This document shows positions 52,415 to 59,868 of a stretch of 64,000 bases of DNA, piece by piece. The notes beneath the pieces are model-generated. The model had not been told where the DNA came from and did not search any database. It was given only the letters and a program-made list of their open reading frames with translations. Each line of letters starts with the position of its first letter. Positions within the stretch are counted from its first letter, which is position 1. The position numbers and the translations under genes were made by a program. The stretch covers positions 1-64,000 of the forward strand of contig NZ_QRAI01000008.1 in assembly GCF_014336955.1 (NCBI RefSeq). Direction: 5' to 3'. The DNA is from Saccharophagus sp. K07 (lineage in GTDB: Bacteria; Pseudomonadota; Gammaproteobacteria; Pseudomonadales; Cellvibrionaceae).

Positions 52415-53125
52415 TCAGAAAAGTTTTGCGAGCAAAACGGGAATTGCGGTTTCCACCCGCAGAATTCGTTGTCCCAATTGAATGGGCTCGAATCCGAGAT
52501 CAATAAATTGCCGCACTTCGTTCTCTACAAAACCGCCTTCGGGGCCTACGGCAAGTATCGTCGGCTCCATACCCACAGAATGCGCATGGGGATAATCCCC
52601 CGGGTGAGCGATCAATCGTCGGAAATTCTGGCATTGGGTCGGAAGGACGTCTTCAATAAAAGGACGGAATCGTGGGTAATATTCAACCAGCGGAAGCTGT
52701 GTGGCTTTGCCTTGTTCGAGGCCTAACACCAATTGTTCTTTCACAGATTCGGGTTTGAGCAGAGGTGTTTGCCAAAAACTCTTTTCCACCCGACTGGTTT
52801 GAATCAGACACAGCTTTTGTACACCCATGGTGGCGATGGTCTGTAAGGTGCGCTGCAACATTTTCGGTCGCGGCAGACCTAACACCAGAGTGATGGGTAG
52901 AGCAGGTGGCGGAGGCAGGTCGAGCTGATCGACAGTCAGCAGAACTTCGTTCTGGTCGACGGCGGTAACCGTGGCGTACCCCATGGCACCATTCAGTAAG
53001 CCAACGCTAAGGCGGTCCGCTGGCTTTACCTTGAGAATGGTGGTGAGATGAACAAGACGGCGATCTGTGAGGCGGACTAGGGAAGGGTTAATAAAGTCCC
53101 CGTCCTCCAAAATGATTAGATTCAT
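52415..53125 (-). CDS. rsmE: 16S rRNA m3U1498 methyltransferase
   Basis: This 236-aa SPOUT-fold enzyme has an N-terminal PUA-like part (RLTDRRLVHLTTILKVKPAD). The knotted SAM-binding C-terminus includes LVLGLPRPKMLQRTLQTIATM and LAVGPEGGFVENEVRQFIDLGFEPIQLGQRILRVETA. It methylates N3 of U1498 in 16S rRNA. Confidence 0.95.
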   Translation of the reverse strand: MNLIILEDGDFINPSLVRLTDRRLVHLTTILKVKPADRLSVGLLNGAMGYATVTAVDQNEVLLTVDQLDLPPPPALPITLVLGLPRPKMLQRTLQTIATMGVQKLCLIQTSRVEKSFWQTPLLKPESVKEQLVLGLEQGKATQLPLVEYYPRFRPFIEDVLPTQCQNFRRLIAHPGDYPHAHSVGMEPTILAVGPEGGFVENEVRQFIDLGFEPIQLGQRILRVETAIPVLLAKLF

Positions 53126-53138
53126 GCGTTGTACCGTT

Positions 53139-53213
53139 TGGCGTTCCCGACAGGAATCGAACCTGTATCTAGCCCTTAGGAGGGGCTCGTTCTGTCCATT
53201 AAACTACGGGAAC
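53139..53213 (-). tRNA. tRNA-Arg (anticodon CCT)
   Basis: A cloverleaf on the minus strand has acceptor arms GTTCCCG/CGGGAAC and anticodon arm AGCCC-CTCCTAA-GGGCT (anticodon CCT). The T-arm is ACAGG-TTCGATT-CCTGT, and the CCA is encoded at 53139-53141. It decodes AGG. Confidence 0.95.
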
Positions 53214-53282
53214 GGGGGCGCGCATTGTATCAATTAACCCTTATGGGTCAAAACATAAGGCGTGGTTAGCGAGGTCGTAACT

Positions 53283-54023
53283 ATGACGGCACTCAGTATT
53301 ATCGTTCCTGTGGGGCCGGGGGCTCCGCATTTGAAATCCTTTCTTAATCATGTGCTGCTCGCGGTAGCGCCGCTAAACGGCGTGGAAATCATAGTTGTCG
53401 ACTCCCCTGATAATGATCGCGCTGATGCTATTTGCCGGGCGATGGGTATTTGCGTCTACCACTCCAATGGCTCCCGCGCGGTGCAGATGAATATAGGCGC
53501 AGCCCATGCGCGCGGCGACTATTTGCTGTTTTTGTTTCCTGAGTGTCGCTTGCCACAGAACTTCGCCGATATGTGGCGAATCGTGCGCCGCCGCGGCGAA
53601 ACCTGGGGATTTTTTGCCTTGCGATTTGCCCATCCGGCGCGCCTGTCCCGTTGGTTGGGGCGGGGAATTTCCTGGCGGTCAAAAATCAGCGGTATCGCCC
53701 GAGCAGAGCAGGCGATTTTTGTTCAGCACAAGGCGTGGCTGTTGACGGAGGGTTTTGGTGAGTCTGCGTCCCGTGTGGACGATGTGGCGTTCTGTCGGCG
53801 CTTGCGGCAGATGAGAAGGCCTTTTGTGGTGCGACAGCCAGTGGAATGTCTTGCGGCACCGAACCGCAACGGTGGATGGCTCGGCTTTTTCTATCGATCT
53901 TTGTTCAAACGTTCCAATTCGTCCGTGGATCCCCACGAGCTATCGCCCAATCACAGCACTTTTGAGGAAGAAGAAACGAAGCGGATACAGAGGGATCAGC
54001 GGAAACGCAAAACTTGGCACTGA
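53283..54023 (+). CDS. Family 2 glycosyltransferase
   Basis: From the ATG of MTALSIIVPVGPGAPHLKSF the protein is 246 aa. The GT-A fold shows EIIVVDSPDNDRADAICRAM, SNGSRAVQMNIGAAHARGDY LLFLFPECRLP, and RVDDVAFCRRL late in the domain. The SRAxQMNxGAxxARGD pattern fits the rSAM/selenodomain-associated GT2 subfamily, whose substrate is unknown. The C-terminal tail is strongly charged. The LFLFPEC motif replaces the usual DxD-like LFLHAD, so the metal site may be altered. Confidence 0.7.
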   Translation: MTALSIIVPVGPGAPHLKSFLNHVLLAVAPLNGVEIIVVDSPDNDRADAICRAMGICVYHSNGSRAVQMNIGAAHARGDYLLFLFPECRLPQNFADMWRIVRRRGETWGFFALRFAHPARLSRWLGRGISWRSKISGIARAEQAIFVQHKAWLLTEGFGESASRVDDVAFCRRLRQMRRPFVVRQPVECLAAPNRNGGWLGFFYRSLFKRSNSSVDPHELSPNHSTFEEEETKRIQRDQRKRKTWH

Positions 54024-54082
54024 GCGGCATAGCCGCCGCTCATTGTTAAAAGGGCGCTTACTTTTTCCTAACTAAAAAGGAT

Positions 54083-54568
54083 CTAGGCTTCACCAAGTTT
54101 GTGGGCCTGATAACCAGTTCCACGGCTTCCTTTGGGGGTGTAAACGGAGGCTTGTTCATCCTGCCCGCGCACAATGGAAAGCAAGCGGCTAAATACCTGC
54201 TGATTGCGCGCTAGCAGTTTGCCGTTGATTTCGTTCTGTTCTTGGCACTGTTGCAACAGCTGCTTGAACTCATCCCAGTCCTGCTCGATGCCTGGTTGGA
54301 TGTTGCGAATCAAAGCAACCCAAAGCGTTTCGGGCTTTGCGTCGGTTTTTCCCTGTTGCGCGACCCAGTTGGTGCGTTGGTGGGCGCTTTGCTCCAGATG
54401 CTGCAGATTGGCAGCCTTGTTTTGGATGATGGTTTCGAGCTTGTCCAGGTCGCGGGACTTGAGTGCTTCACGCTCTTCATCCAGCAGTTGCAGGAGTTGA
54501 GTGCAGGCGTGGATATCCTGCTTGATGTGGTTTTGTAAGGTTGTTTGAGAGAGTGCAGTTTGCGTCAT
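54083..54568 (-). CDS. flgN: Flagellar export chaperone FlgN
   Basis: From the ATG of MTQTALSQTTLQNHIKQDIH it is about 161 aa, all helical, with the family pattern ACTQLLQLLDEEREALKSRD LDKLETIIQNKA. FlgN keeps the hook-junction proteins FlgK and FlgL unfolded for export. It follows flgM, with which it shares a sigma28 promoter. Confidence 0.85.
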   Translation of the reverse strand: MTQTALSQTTLQNHIKQDIHACTQLLQLLDEEREALKSRDLDKLETIIQNKAANLQHLEQSAHQRTNWVAQQGKTDAKPETLWVALIRNIQPGIEQDWDEFKQLLQQCQEQNEINGKLLARNQQVFSRLLSIVRGQDEQASVYTPKGSRGTGYQAHKLGEA

Positions 54569-54587
54569 GGGATCGCTCCGGTTTGTG

Positions 54588-54902
54588 TTATGACAACCCA
54601 TCCTGTGCGAGCATGCGTTCAGCGATCTTGTTGCTATCCACCTGATATCGACCTTCCGCTATGGCTTGGCGGATGGCGGCTACTTTGGCTTCGTCAACAT
54701 CACTGCTTTTTTGCACGGCCTGTTCGAGACGACCGAGCGCTTGTGCTTGGCTACTCAAAGAGACGTTGTCTCCCGCGGCAGGCTTGGCTGAGGATTTGCC
54801 CTCATTGGGCGCTCCTACGGCCGGGGCATACTTCGCCTTGATGCCGTTGGAGGCGGTGTTGGCAGTCCTGTTCAGACTTGGGTTGCTTGGATCAATAACC
54901 AT
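54588..54902 (-). CDS. flgM: Anti-sigma28 factor FlgM
   Basis: From the ATG of MVIDPSNPSLNRTANTASNG it is about 104 aa. The disordered N-terminal half precedes the FliA-binding C-terminal helices (KVAAIRQAIAEGRYQVDSNK IAERML). FlgM holds FliA until the hook is complete and it is exported. An earlier in-frame ATG at 54956 would fall inside the sigma28 promoter, so the later start is chosen. Confidence 0.92.
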   Translation of the reverse strand: MVIDPSNPSLNRTANTASNGIKAKYAPAVGAPNEGKSSAKPAAGDNVSLSSQAQALGRLEQAVQKSSDVDEAKVAAIRQAIAEGRYQVDSNKIAERMLAQDGLS

Positions 54903-54946
54903 AATTCTTAACCGTTGGATGGCGAAAACTGTACTTCTCAGACAGC

Positions 54947-54973
54947 TTATCGGCATCTTGCCAGGAAACTTTA
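54947..54973 (-). promoter_or_regulatory. Sigma28 (FliA) promoter of flgMN
   Basis: On the minus strand TAAAGTTT, 11 nt, then GCCGATAA: an exact match to the FliA consensus. It lies 45-71 nt upstream of the flgM ATG. Confidence 0.93.
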
Positions 54974-55002
54974 AGCCTTAATGAGATTTTTTGTCCGGGC
55001 CG

Positions 55003-55713
55003 TCAAAGGTGCACCTTTACTTTCCCCGGTCCCACGATTTCCGCATCCACTATGCGCTTGGATTTCTCATTGCGTACCTGAATCTGCTCGCCAACCTGCC
55101 CACTGGCCAGGGCTGTGGCGCTGGTGACGACAGAGACGGCGCCGGTGCTGGCCTCCAGCACTACCCGATCTCCTTTGCGCACCACTTGTGGCTGTTTGAC
55201 ATGGGACAGCCGCACTGGCTCGCCAGCCTCTAAACGGCGCTTCAGTTCCATGCCGACAACCTGATTGGTGTCGCGAATATTGCCGAAACCGGCCTGGGCC
55301 AGGTTCATTCTCATCAGGGTGACATCATCCTGCGTCAATACGGTGCCGCGTTCCAGGCTGCGCGCCAAAACAACTATTTCGGCAAACACATCCACCCGGG
55401 CAGGAACATAAATCGTCCAGGGACTCGGCCCGCTGCAATTAACCTTAACTGACAGGTTACTGCCGTACGGGCGAGGGGAGGTGATCTCGTAACGCAATGG
55501 GTTGAGACATTTGCTCAAGCGCAGGCGCGGGTCGAGATTTGAGGCGTTCACCTCCAAATTCTCCGGCGGTATGCCGACATATTCATTTTGCAAAGTGTCG
55601 AGCAGGAACGCATTTACTTGCGCGCGCAGTTCATTTGGATCTTCAAAACTATCGGCGTAAGTCACGGCAGCGCATAGCAGAGCCCAGCAGAAGAAAAAAA
55701 TGCGGTATCCCAT
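55003..55713 (-). CDS. flgA: Flagellar P-ring assembly chaperone FlgA
   Basis: This 236-aa protein has a signal peptide (MGYRIFFFCWALLCAAVTYA) and a SAF-type C-terminal domain (VLARSLERGTVLTQDDVTLM, VGMELKRRLEAGEPVRLSHV). It ends IVGPGKVKVHL. It assists FlgI P-ring assembly in the periplasm. It is transcribed divergently from cheV. Confidence 0.92.
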   Translation of the reverse strand: MGYRIFFFCWALLCAAVTYADSFEDPNELRAQVNAFLLDTLQNEYVGIPPENLEVNASNLDPRLRLSKCLNPLRYEITSPRPYGSNLSVKVNCSGPSPWTIYVPARVDVFAEIVVLARSLERGTVLTQDDVTLMRMNLAQAGFGNIRDTNQVVGMELKRRLEAGEPVRLSHVKQPQVVRKGDRVVLEASTGAVSVVTSATALASGQVGEQIQVRNEKSKRIVDAEIVGPGKVKVHL

Positions 55714-55806
55714 TTTTCATGTCCTATGCTTAGTGGTGATGGCACCTGCGGGGCGCGTCAAAATTACGTCACCGCTCTGCAAATACATATGGTTGCGACG
55801 CTGATT

Positions 55807-55886
55807 GCAAAGCATATGCCGATTTGGCAAATCATATGCCGTAGCTGACAAGCATGTGCCGGTTAAACAAAGCATGGCCGGCAATA
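55807..55886. repeat. Four 20-bp tandem repeats with sigma54-like cores
   Basis: Units start at 55807, 55827, 55847 and 55867 with exact 20-bp period: GCAAAGCATATGCCGATTTG, GCAAATCATATGCCGTAGCT, then GACAAGCATGTGCCGGTTAA and ACAAAGCATGGCCGGCAATA. Read on the minus strand, the first two give CGGCATATGCTTTGC and CGGCATATGATTTGC, close to TGGCAC-N5-TTGC with correct spacing. The first could be the flgA sigma54 promoter. The stretch lies in the flgA/cheV divergent region. Confidence 0.7.
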
Positions 55887-55977
55887 GAACAGCGTCGAAC
55901 AGAGCAGGCCCGGAAGTAGGCCGGGCGAATTCATTGAATGATGGACCGCAGGTATGAAAGAAAACCGAGGAAGCAGT

Positions 55978-56916
55978 ATGGCCGGTGTTCTCGACAGCGT
56001 TAACCAACGTACCCAGCTAGTGGGGCAAAATCGCCTTGAGCTGTTGCTTTTCAGCCTCGGTGGGCGTCAATTGTACGGCATTAACGTGTTCAAGGTTAAA
56101 GAAGTTTTGCAATGCCCGCATTTGAGCGAAATTCCCAAGCGAAACCCAGTGGTACGTGGTGTCGCACATATCCGCGGTGGCACCATTCCCATCATGGATA
56201 TGAGTCAGGCAACTGGCGCGGGCAGATTGGACAATCTTGAAAATTGTTTCGTGATTATCACGGAATACAACCGCTCCACTCAGGGCTTTCTCGTCAGCTC
56301 TGTTGAGCGCATTGTGAATATGAACTGGTCGTCGATTCATCCACCACCGAAAGGGGCGGGAAAGGAAAACTATCTGACAGCGGTCACGGAAGTGGACGGA
56401 CGTTTGGTGGAAATTATTGATGTGGAAAAGATTCTCGCAGAAGTGTCACCGCGGCCGCAGAACGTGAGTGCGGAAGTGATACGGGATGTGGATTCCACAA
56501 AATCCGTCAATAAGCACGTTTTGATAGTCGACGATTCTACGATTGCAAGAAAGCAGATTCAGAAAGTCATTGAATCCATGGGCGTGCAAACCACTGTGCT
56601 GAAAAACGGCCAGGAAGCTTTGGGTTTTCTCAACGATCTGCTGCGTGAGGGCAAGGATCCCTACAAAGAACTGCTGATGGTGATCTCGGATATCGAAATG
56701 CCCGAGATGGATGGCTATACGTTTACTGCGGAAGTGCGAGCCAATCCGAAGCTCAATCGATTGCATGTGATTTTGCATACATCGCTGAGTGGCGTTTTTA
56801 ATGAAGCCATGGTGAAGAAAGTCGGTGCAGATGATTTTCTCGCGAAATTTCACCCAGACGAGTTGGCGAAAAGAGTGCGGGATCGAATACAAGAAGCGGC
56901 CGGGCAAAACGCTTAA
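55978..56916 (+). CDS. cheV: Chemotaxis coupling protein CheV
   Basis: From the ATG with GAGGAAG upstream (MAGVLDSVNQRTQLVGQNRL) it is 312 aa. The CheW-like domain (about 15-155) has LYGINVFKVKEVLQCP and the RGGTIPIMDM strand. The C-terminal receiver domain (about 175-305) has IVDDS and phospho-Asp in VISDIEMPEMDG. It couples chemoreceptors to CheA and buffers phosphate. Confidence 0.93.
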   Translation: MAGVLDSVNQRTQLVGQNRLELLLFSLGGRQLYGINVFKVKEVLQCPHLSEIPKRNPVVRGVAHIRGGTIPIMDMSQATGAGRLDNLENCFVIITEYNRSTQGFLVSSVERIVNMNWSSIHPPPKGAGKENYLTAVTEVDGRLVEIIDVEKILAEVSPRPQNVSAEVIRDVDSTKSVNKHVLIVDDSTIARKQIQKVIESMGVQTTVLKNGQEALGFLNDLLREGKDPYKELLMVISDIEMPEMDGYTFTAEVRANPKLNRLHVILHTSLSGVFNEAMVKKVGADDFLAKFHPDELAKRVRDRIQEAAGQNA

Positions 56917-57081
56917 TTAAAAAGCTAACGCGTTTAATTGACAGTTAAAGACGGCTGACATTTGATTTTGGGGGCGTCGGTCCGTGCACCATAAGTGCTA
57001 GGCCACCGCGCGGGTTTGGTTCGAGGAAGCCATCTCAAAAATTAGCCGAGGGATAGCTTGTAAAATCCGGAACCGGTTGGA

Positions 57082-57951
57082 ATGAGTCAATACGAAGGGG
57101 ACGACGCAGTCCCCGTATCTGCAAGTGAATATCAGGCATTTGTCGCTTTTTTACGAACGGCGTGCGGCATAGATCTGGGTGCTAACAAACAATACCTGGT
57201 GTCCACCCGCATCCGCAGAATCATGTTGGAACACCGGCTCCAGAGTCTTACTGAATTGACTCAGCTGGTTCAGCAAGACAGTCAGCGACTCCTGCGTCAA
57301 AAAGTCATCGATGCCATGACCACTAACGAGACTTTCTGGTTTCGTGACGGTTATCCCTTTGAGTATCTCAGCAAAACCTTCCTGCCAGAGTTCGCAAAAC
57401 AAAAACCCGGGGAAAAAGCCCGTATATGGTCCGCCGCCTGTTCAACCGGCCAGGAACCCTATTCCATCAGCATGGCCGTTGAGGAGGGGTTGCGAGCCAG
57501 TATCGTTGCTCGTGGCTGCGATGCGGATATTCTTGCCACAGATGTTTCGACCTCGGTGTTGGATGCAGCTCGAGAAGGTATATACGACCGCCTCTCTTTA
57601 TTGCGCGGTCTTTCCCTTCAGCGCAGCAGCGACTTTTTCGTGCAGATTTCAGCTGATTCTTGGCGAATAAAGGACTCGGTGCGCGACCGCGTGCGGTTTC
57701 GCCCGTTAAATCTGCAGGAATCGTTTTATTTGCTCGGCAAATTTGATGTGGTTTTTTGCCGTAATGTGCTGATTTATTTTTCCCAGGATCTCAAGACGGA
57801 AATCCTGCGGAAAATTCACGGTGTGCTGAACCCCGGGGGAATTTTATTTCTTGGCGCGTCAGAAACCATATCCGGATTGAACGATTTGTTCGAGATGGTC
57901 CGCTGCAATCCGGGAGTTGCCTACCGGGCAAAACTCAAGGGCAGCCCATAA
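57082..57951 (+). CDS. cheR: Chemoreceptor glutamate methyltransferase CheR
   Basis: This 289-aa protein has the N-terminal helical domain (FVAFLRTACGIDLGANKQYL VSTRIRR) and the SAM-binding domain (RIWSAACSTGQEPYSISMAV, ILATDVSTSVLDAAREGIYD, FDVVFCRNVLIYF). It methylates receptor glutamates for adaptation. It lies between cheV and flgB, the common Pseudomonas-type order. Confidence 0.95.
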   Translation: MSQYEGDDAVPVSASEYQAFVAFLRTACGIDLGANKQYLVSTRIRRIMLEHRLQSLTELTQLVQQDSQRLLRQKVIDAMTTNETFWFRDGYPFEYLSKTFLPEFAKQKPGEKARIWSAACSTGQEPYSISMAVEEGLRASIVARGCDADILATDVSTSVLDAAREGIYDRLSLLRGLSLQRSSDFFVQISADSWRIKDSVRDRVRFRPLNLQESFYLLGKFDVVFCRNVLIYFSQDLKTEILRKIHGVLNPGGILFLGASETISGLNDLFEMVRCNPGVAYRAKLKGSP

Positions 57952-58042
57952 TCCTTTTCAAGATCCGCAAGCGAGCAATTCCGGTTGGCTTGCTTCGTAC
58001 ATTTCCAGTCACTTTGCCTGCGGCAAATCCGCGAAGTTTTGA

Positions 58043-58068
58043 CGGCAACAAATTGCCGCTGTCTTTTT
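58043..58068 (+). terminator. Terminator after cheR
   Basis: CGGCAA-CAAA-TTGCCG stem-loop followed by CTGTCTTTTT. It ends cheR transcription before the flgB promoter. Confidence 0.8.
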
Positions 58069-58129
58069 CTCTCTCAGCGATAAAAAATATTTCCTTTGCA
58101 AATCAATGTATTGAAAGTAGTTTGGCGTT

Positions 58130-58144
58130 TGGCATATGGCTTGC
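58130..58144 (+). promoter_or_regulatory. Sigma54 promoter of the flgB operon
   Basis: TGGCATATGGCTTGC has GG and GC boxes at -24/-12 spacing and lies about 65 nt before flgB. Sigma54 control of rod and hook genes is usual in polar-flagellate gammaproteobacteria. Confidence 0.8.
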
Positions 58145-58209
58145 TTTAGTGCTGCTGTACACCAAAAACCGACGGAAATTTGTTACAGATTTCCCTCTAG
58201 GAGAAAACC

Positions 58210-58611
58210 GTGGCCATCAACTTCCAAAACGCGCTGGGCACCTATGAGACGGCATTGCGGCTGCGTTCGCAGCGCGCCGAAATTTTGTCGAGCAATCTCG
58301 CCAACGCCGACACTCCCAACTACAAAGCGCGTGATTTTGATTTTCACGCGGCTATGCAAAGTGCCATGCGCACAACCGAAGGAAAAGCCGGTTTATTGAC
58401 AACGCAAGACCGACATATAGAAGCCGGGAATTCCTCACTGGGTGTTGATCTGCAATATCGCACACCGACCCAACCTTCCATCGACGGCAATACCGTTGAT
58501 GAGCATATCGAACACGCGGCATTTATGGAAAACAGTTTGGAATTCCAAACCGCTTTCACACTGCTCAACAGCCGCTTTAAAGGCTTGCTTTCTGCAATCC
58601 GAGGAGAATAA
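58210..58611 (+). CDS. flgB: Flagellar basal-body rod protein FlgB
   Basis: The GTG start has AGGAG upstream. This 133-aa rod protein has ALRLRSQRAEILSSNLANADTPNYKARDFDF, the N-terminal axial motif, and the C-terminal helix region LEFQTAFTLLNSRFKGLLSA. First gene of the operon. Confidence 0.95.
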   Translation: MAINFQNALGTYETALRLRSQRAEILSSNLANADTPNYKARDFDFHAAMQSAMRTTEGKAGLLTTQDRHIEAGNSSLGVDLQYRTPTQPSIDGNTVDEHIEHAAFMENSLEFQTAFTLLNSRFKGLLSAIRGE

Positions 58612-58613
58612 CC

Positions 58614-59051
58614 GTGGGCTTGAATCGCATTATTGATATCGCAGGCTCAGGCATGAATGCACAATCCGTGCGCCTGAATACAACCGCCAGCAATATTGCC
58701 AACGCGGAATCGGCATCTTCCAGCGCGGAGACAGTTTATCGCGGTCGGCACGCAGTTTTTGCGGCAAGCTACAACAATATGCTCGGCCATCCGGACACTC
58801 GTTCCGCTGGTGATCAATCATCGGTAGGCGTTTCTGTATTAGGAATCGTGGAAAGCGATGCGCCGTTACAAATGCGCTATGAACCTAATCATCCATTGGC
58901 GGATGAAAAAGGTTACGTCTATTACCCCAATGTTAATGTCGTGGAAGAGATGACCAACATGATTTCCGCTTCCCGCTCATTTCAAGTCAACGTGGAAGTC
59001 ATGAATACAACCAAGCAAATGGTCCAGCGCGTTTTGACGCTGGGACAGTAA
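58614..59051 (+). CDS. flgC: Flagellar basal-body rod protein FlgC
   Basis: A GTG start with GAGGAG upstream gives 145 aa. IAGSGMNAQSVRLNTTASNIANAESA is the axial motif and YPNVNVVEEMTNMISASRSFQVNVEVMNTTKQM is the family C-terminus. It lies 2 nt after flgB. Confidence 0.95.
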   Translation: MGLNRIIDIAGSGMNAQSVRLNTTASNIANAESASSSAETVYRGRHAVFAASYNNMLGHPDTRSAGDQSSVGVSVLGIVESDAPLQMRYEPNHPLADEKGYVYYPNVNVVEEMTNMISASRSFQVNVEVMNTTKQMVQRVLTLGQ

Positions 59052-59078
59052 TTTAAGGCACATCGGGCGGGTTGAGCC

Positions 59079-59795
59079 ATGAGCGATATCAACAGTATCA
59101 GCAATGTCCTCCAGGACTATTCCATCGAGAAAAAAGCCAAAACGGACAAAAAGGATGGCAATGAATTAGGCCAGAAAGCTTTTCTGCAATTGATGATTAC
59201 CCAATTGGAAAACCAGGATCCCCTGAGTCCGCAGGAAAACGGCGAATTTATCGCACAGCTTGCGCAGTTCAGCTCGGTGGAAAGCCTGGATCGTTTGAAT
59301 AACAACTTTGACAGTTTTACCAAAAACTTTGTCGCCAATCAGGCGTTGCAAGCATCGTCGCTGGTCGGCCGCTCTGTCAGTGTTGAAACGAATACTTCGT
59401 ATTTAATGCAGGGTAGTGCGGTAACCGGTTTGGTTGAAATACCGGAAAGCACCGATGATCTCAAGGTGGATATTTATTCCAATTCGGGTGAATTGCTCGA
59501 CACGATTGATATCGGCTATGTACCAGCGGGTGACCTCGCTTTCCGCTGGAACGGTCAATATGCGGAAATCAACGGCAAATTGATCAATTGGAAAAGTTCA
59601 CACGAAGGTGGTTTGCCGGAAGGTAGTTATAAATTCTCCTTCACTTCAACGGTAGAAGGTAAACCACACCAAATGAAAAGTTATCTGAGTGCAAATGTTA
59701 ACAGTGTGACTATTGGTTCCAATGGAGCTCTCAAGCTCAATCTGGCGGGCGTGGGTGCGGTGAATCTCTCGGATGTTAAACAATTTAATGAATAA
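59079..59795 (+). CDS. flgD: Hook assembly scaffold FlgD
   Basis: This 238-aa protein has an N-terminal region GQKAFLQLMITQLENQDPLS PQENGEFIAQLAQFSSVESL that is diagnostic. A FlgD Ig-like/tudor part follows. It caps the growing hook and is later replaced by HAP proteins. Confidence 0.95.
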   Translation: MSDINSISNVLQDYSIEKKAKTDKKDGNELGQKAFLQLMITQLENQDPLSPQENGEFIAQLAQFSSVESLDRLNNNFDSFTKNFVANQALQASSLVGRSVSVETNTSYLMQGSAVTGLVEIPESTDDLKVDIYSNSGELLDTIDIGYVPAGDLAFRWNGQYAEINGKLINWKSSHEGGLPEGSYKFSFTSTVEGKPHQMKSYLSANVNSVTIGSNGALKLNLAGVGAVNLSDVKQFNE

Positions 59796-59868
59796 TGAGC
59801 CAGTAACCAATTTATTTCATGCGATTGCCGTAACCGGTATTTCGATTAAGAAGTAGCAGGAGAGATTT

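Noticed and set aside
52162-52503. 113-codon minus-strand frame before rsmE
   Set aside because: It overlaps the rsmE end in another frame and has no recognisable features.
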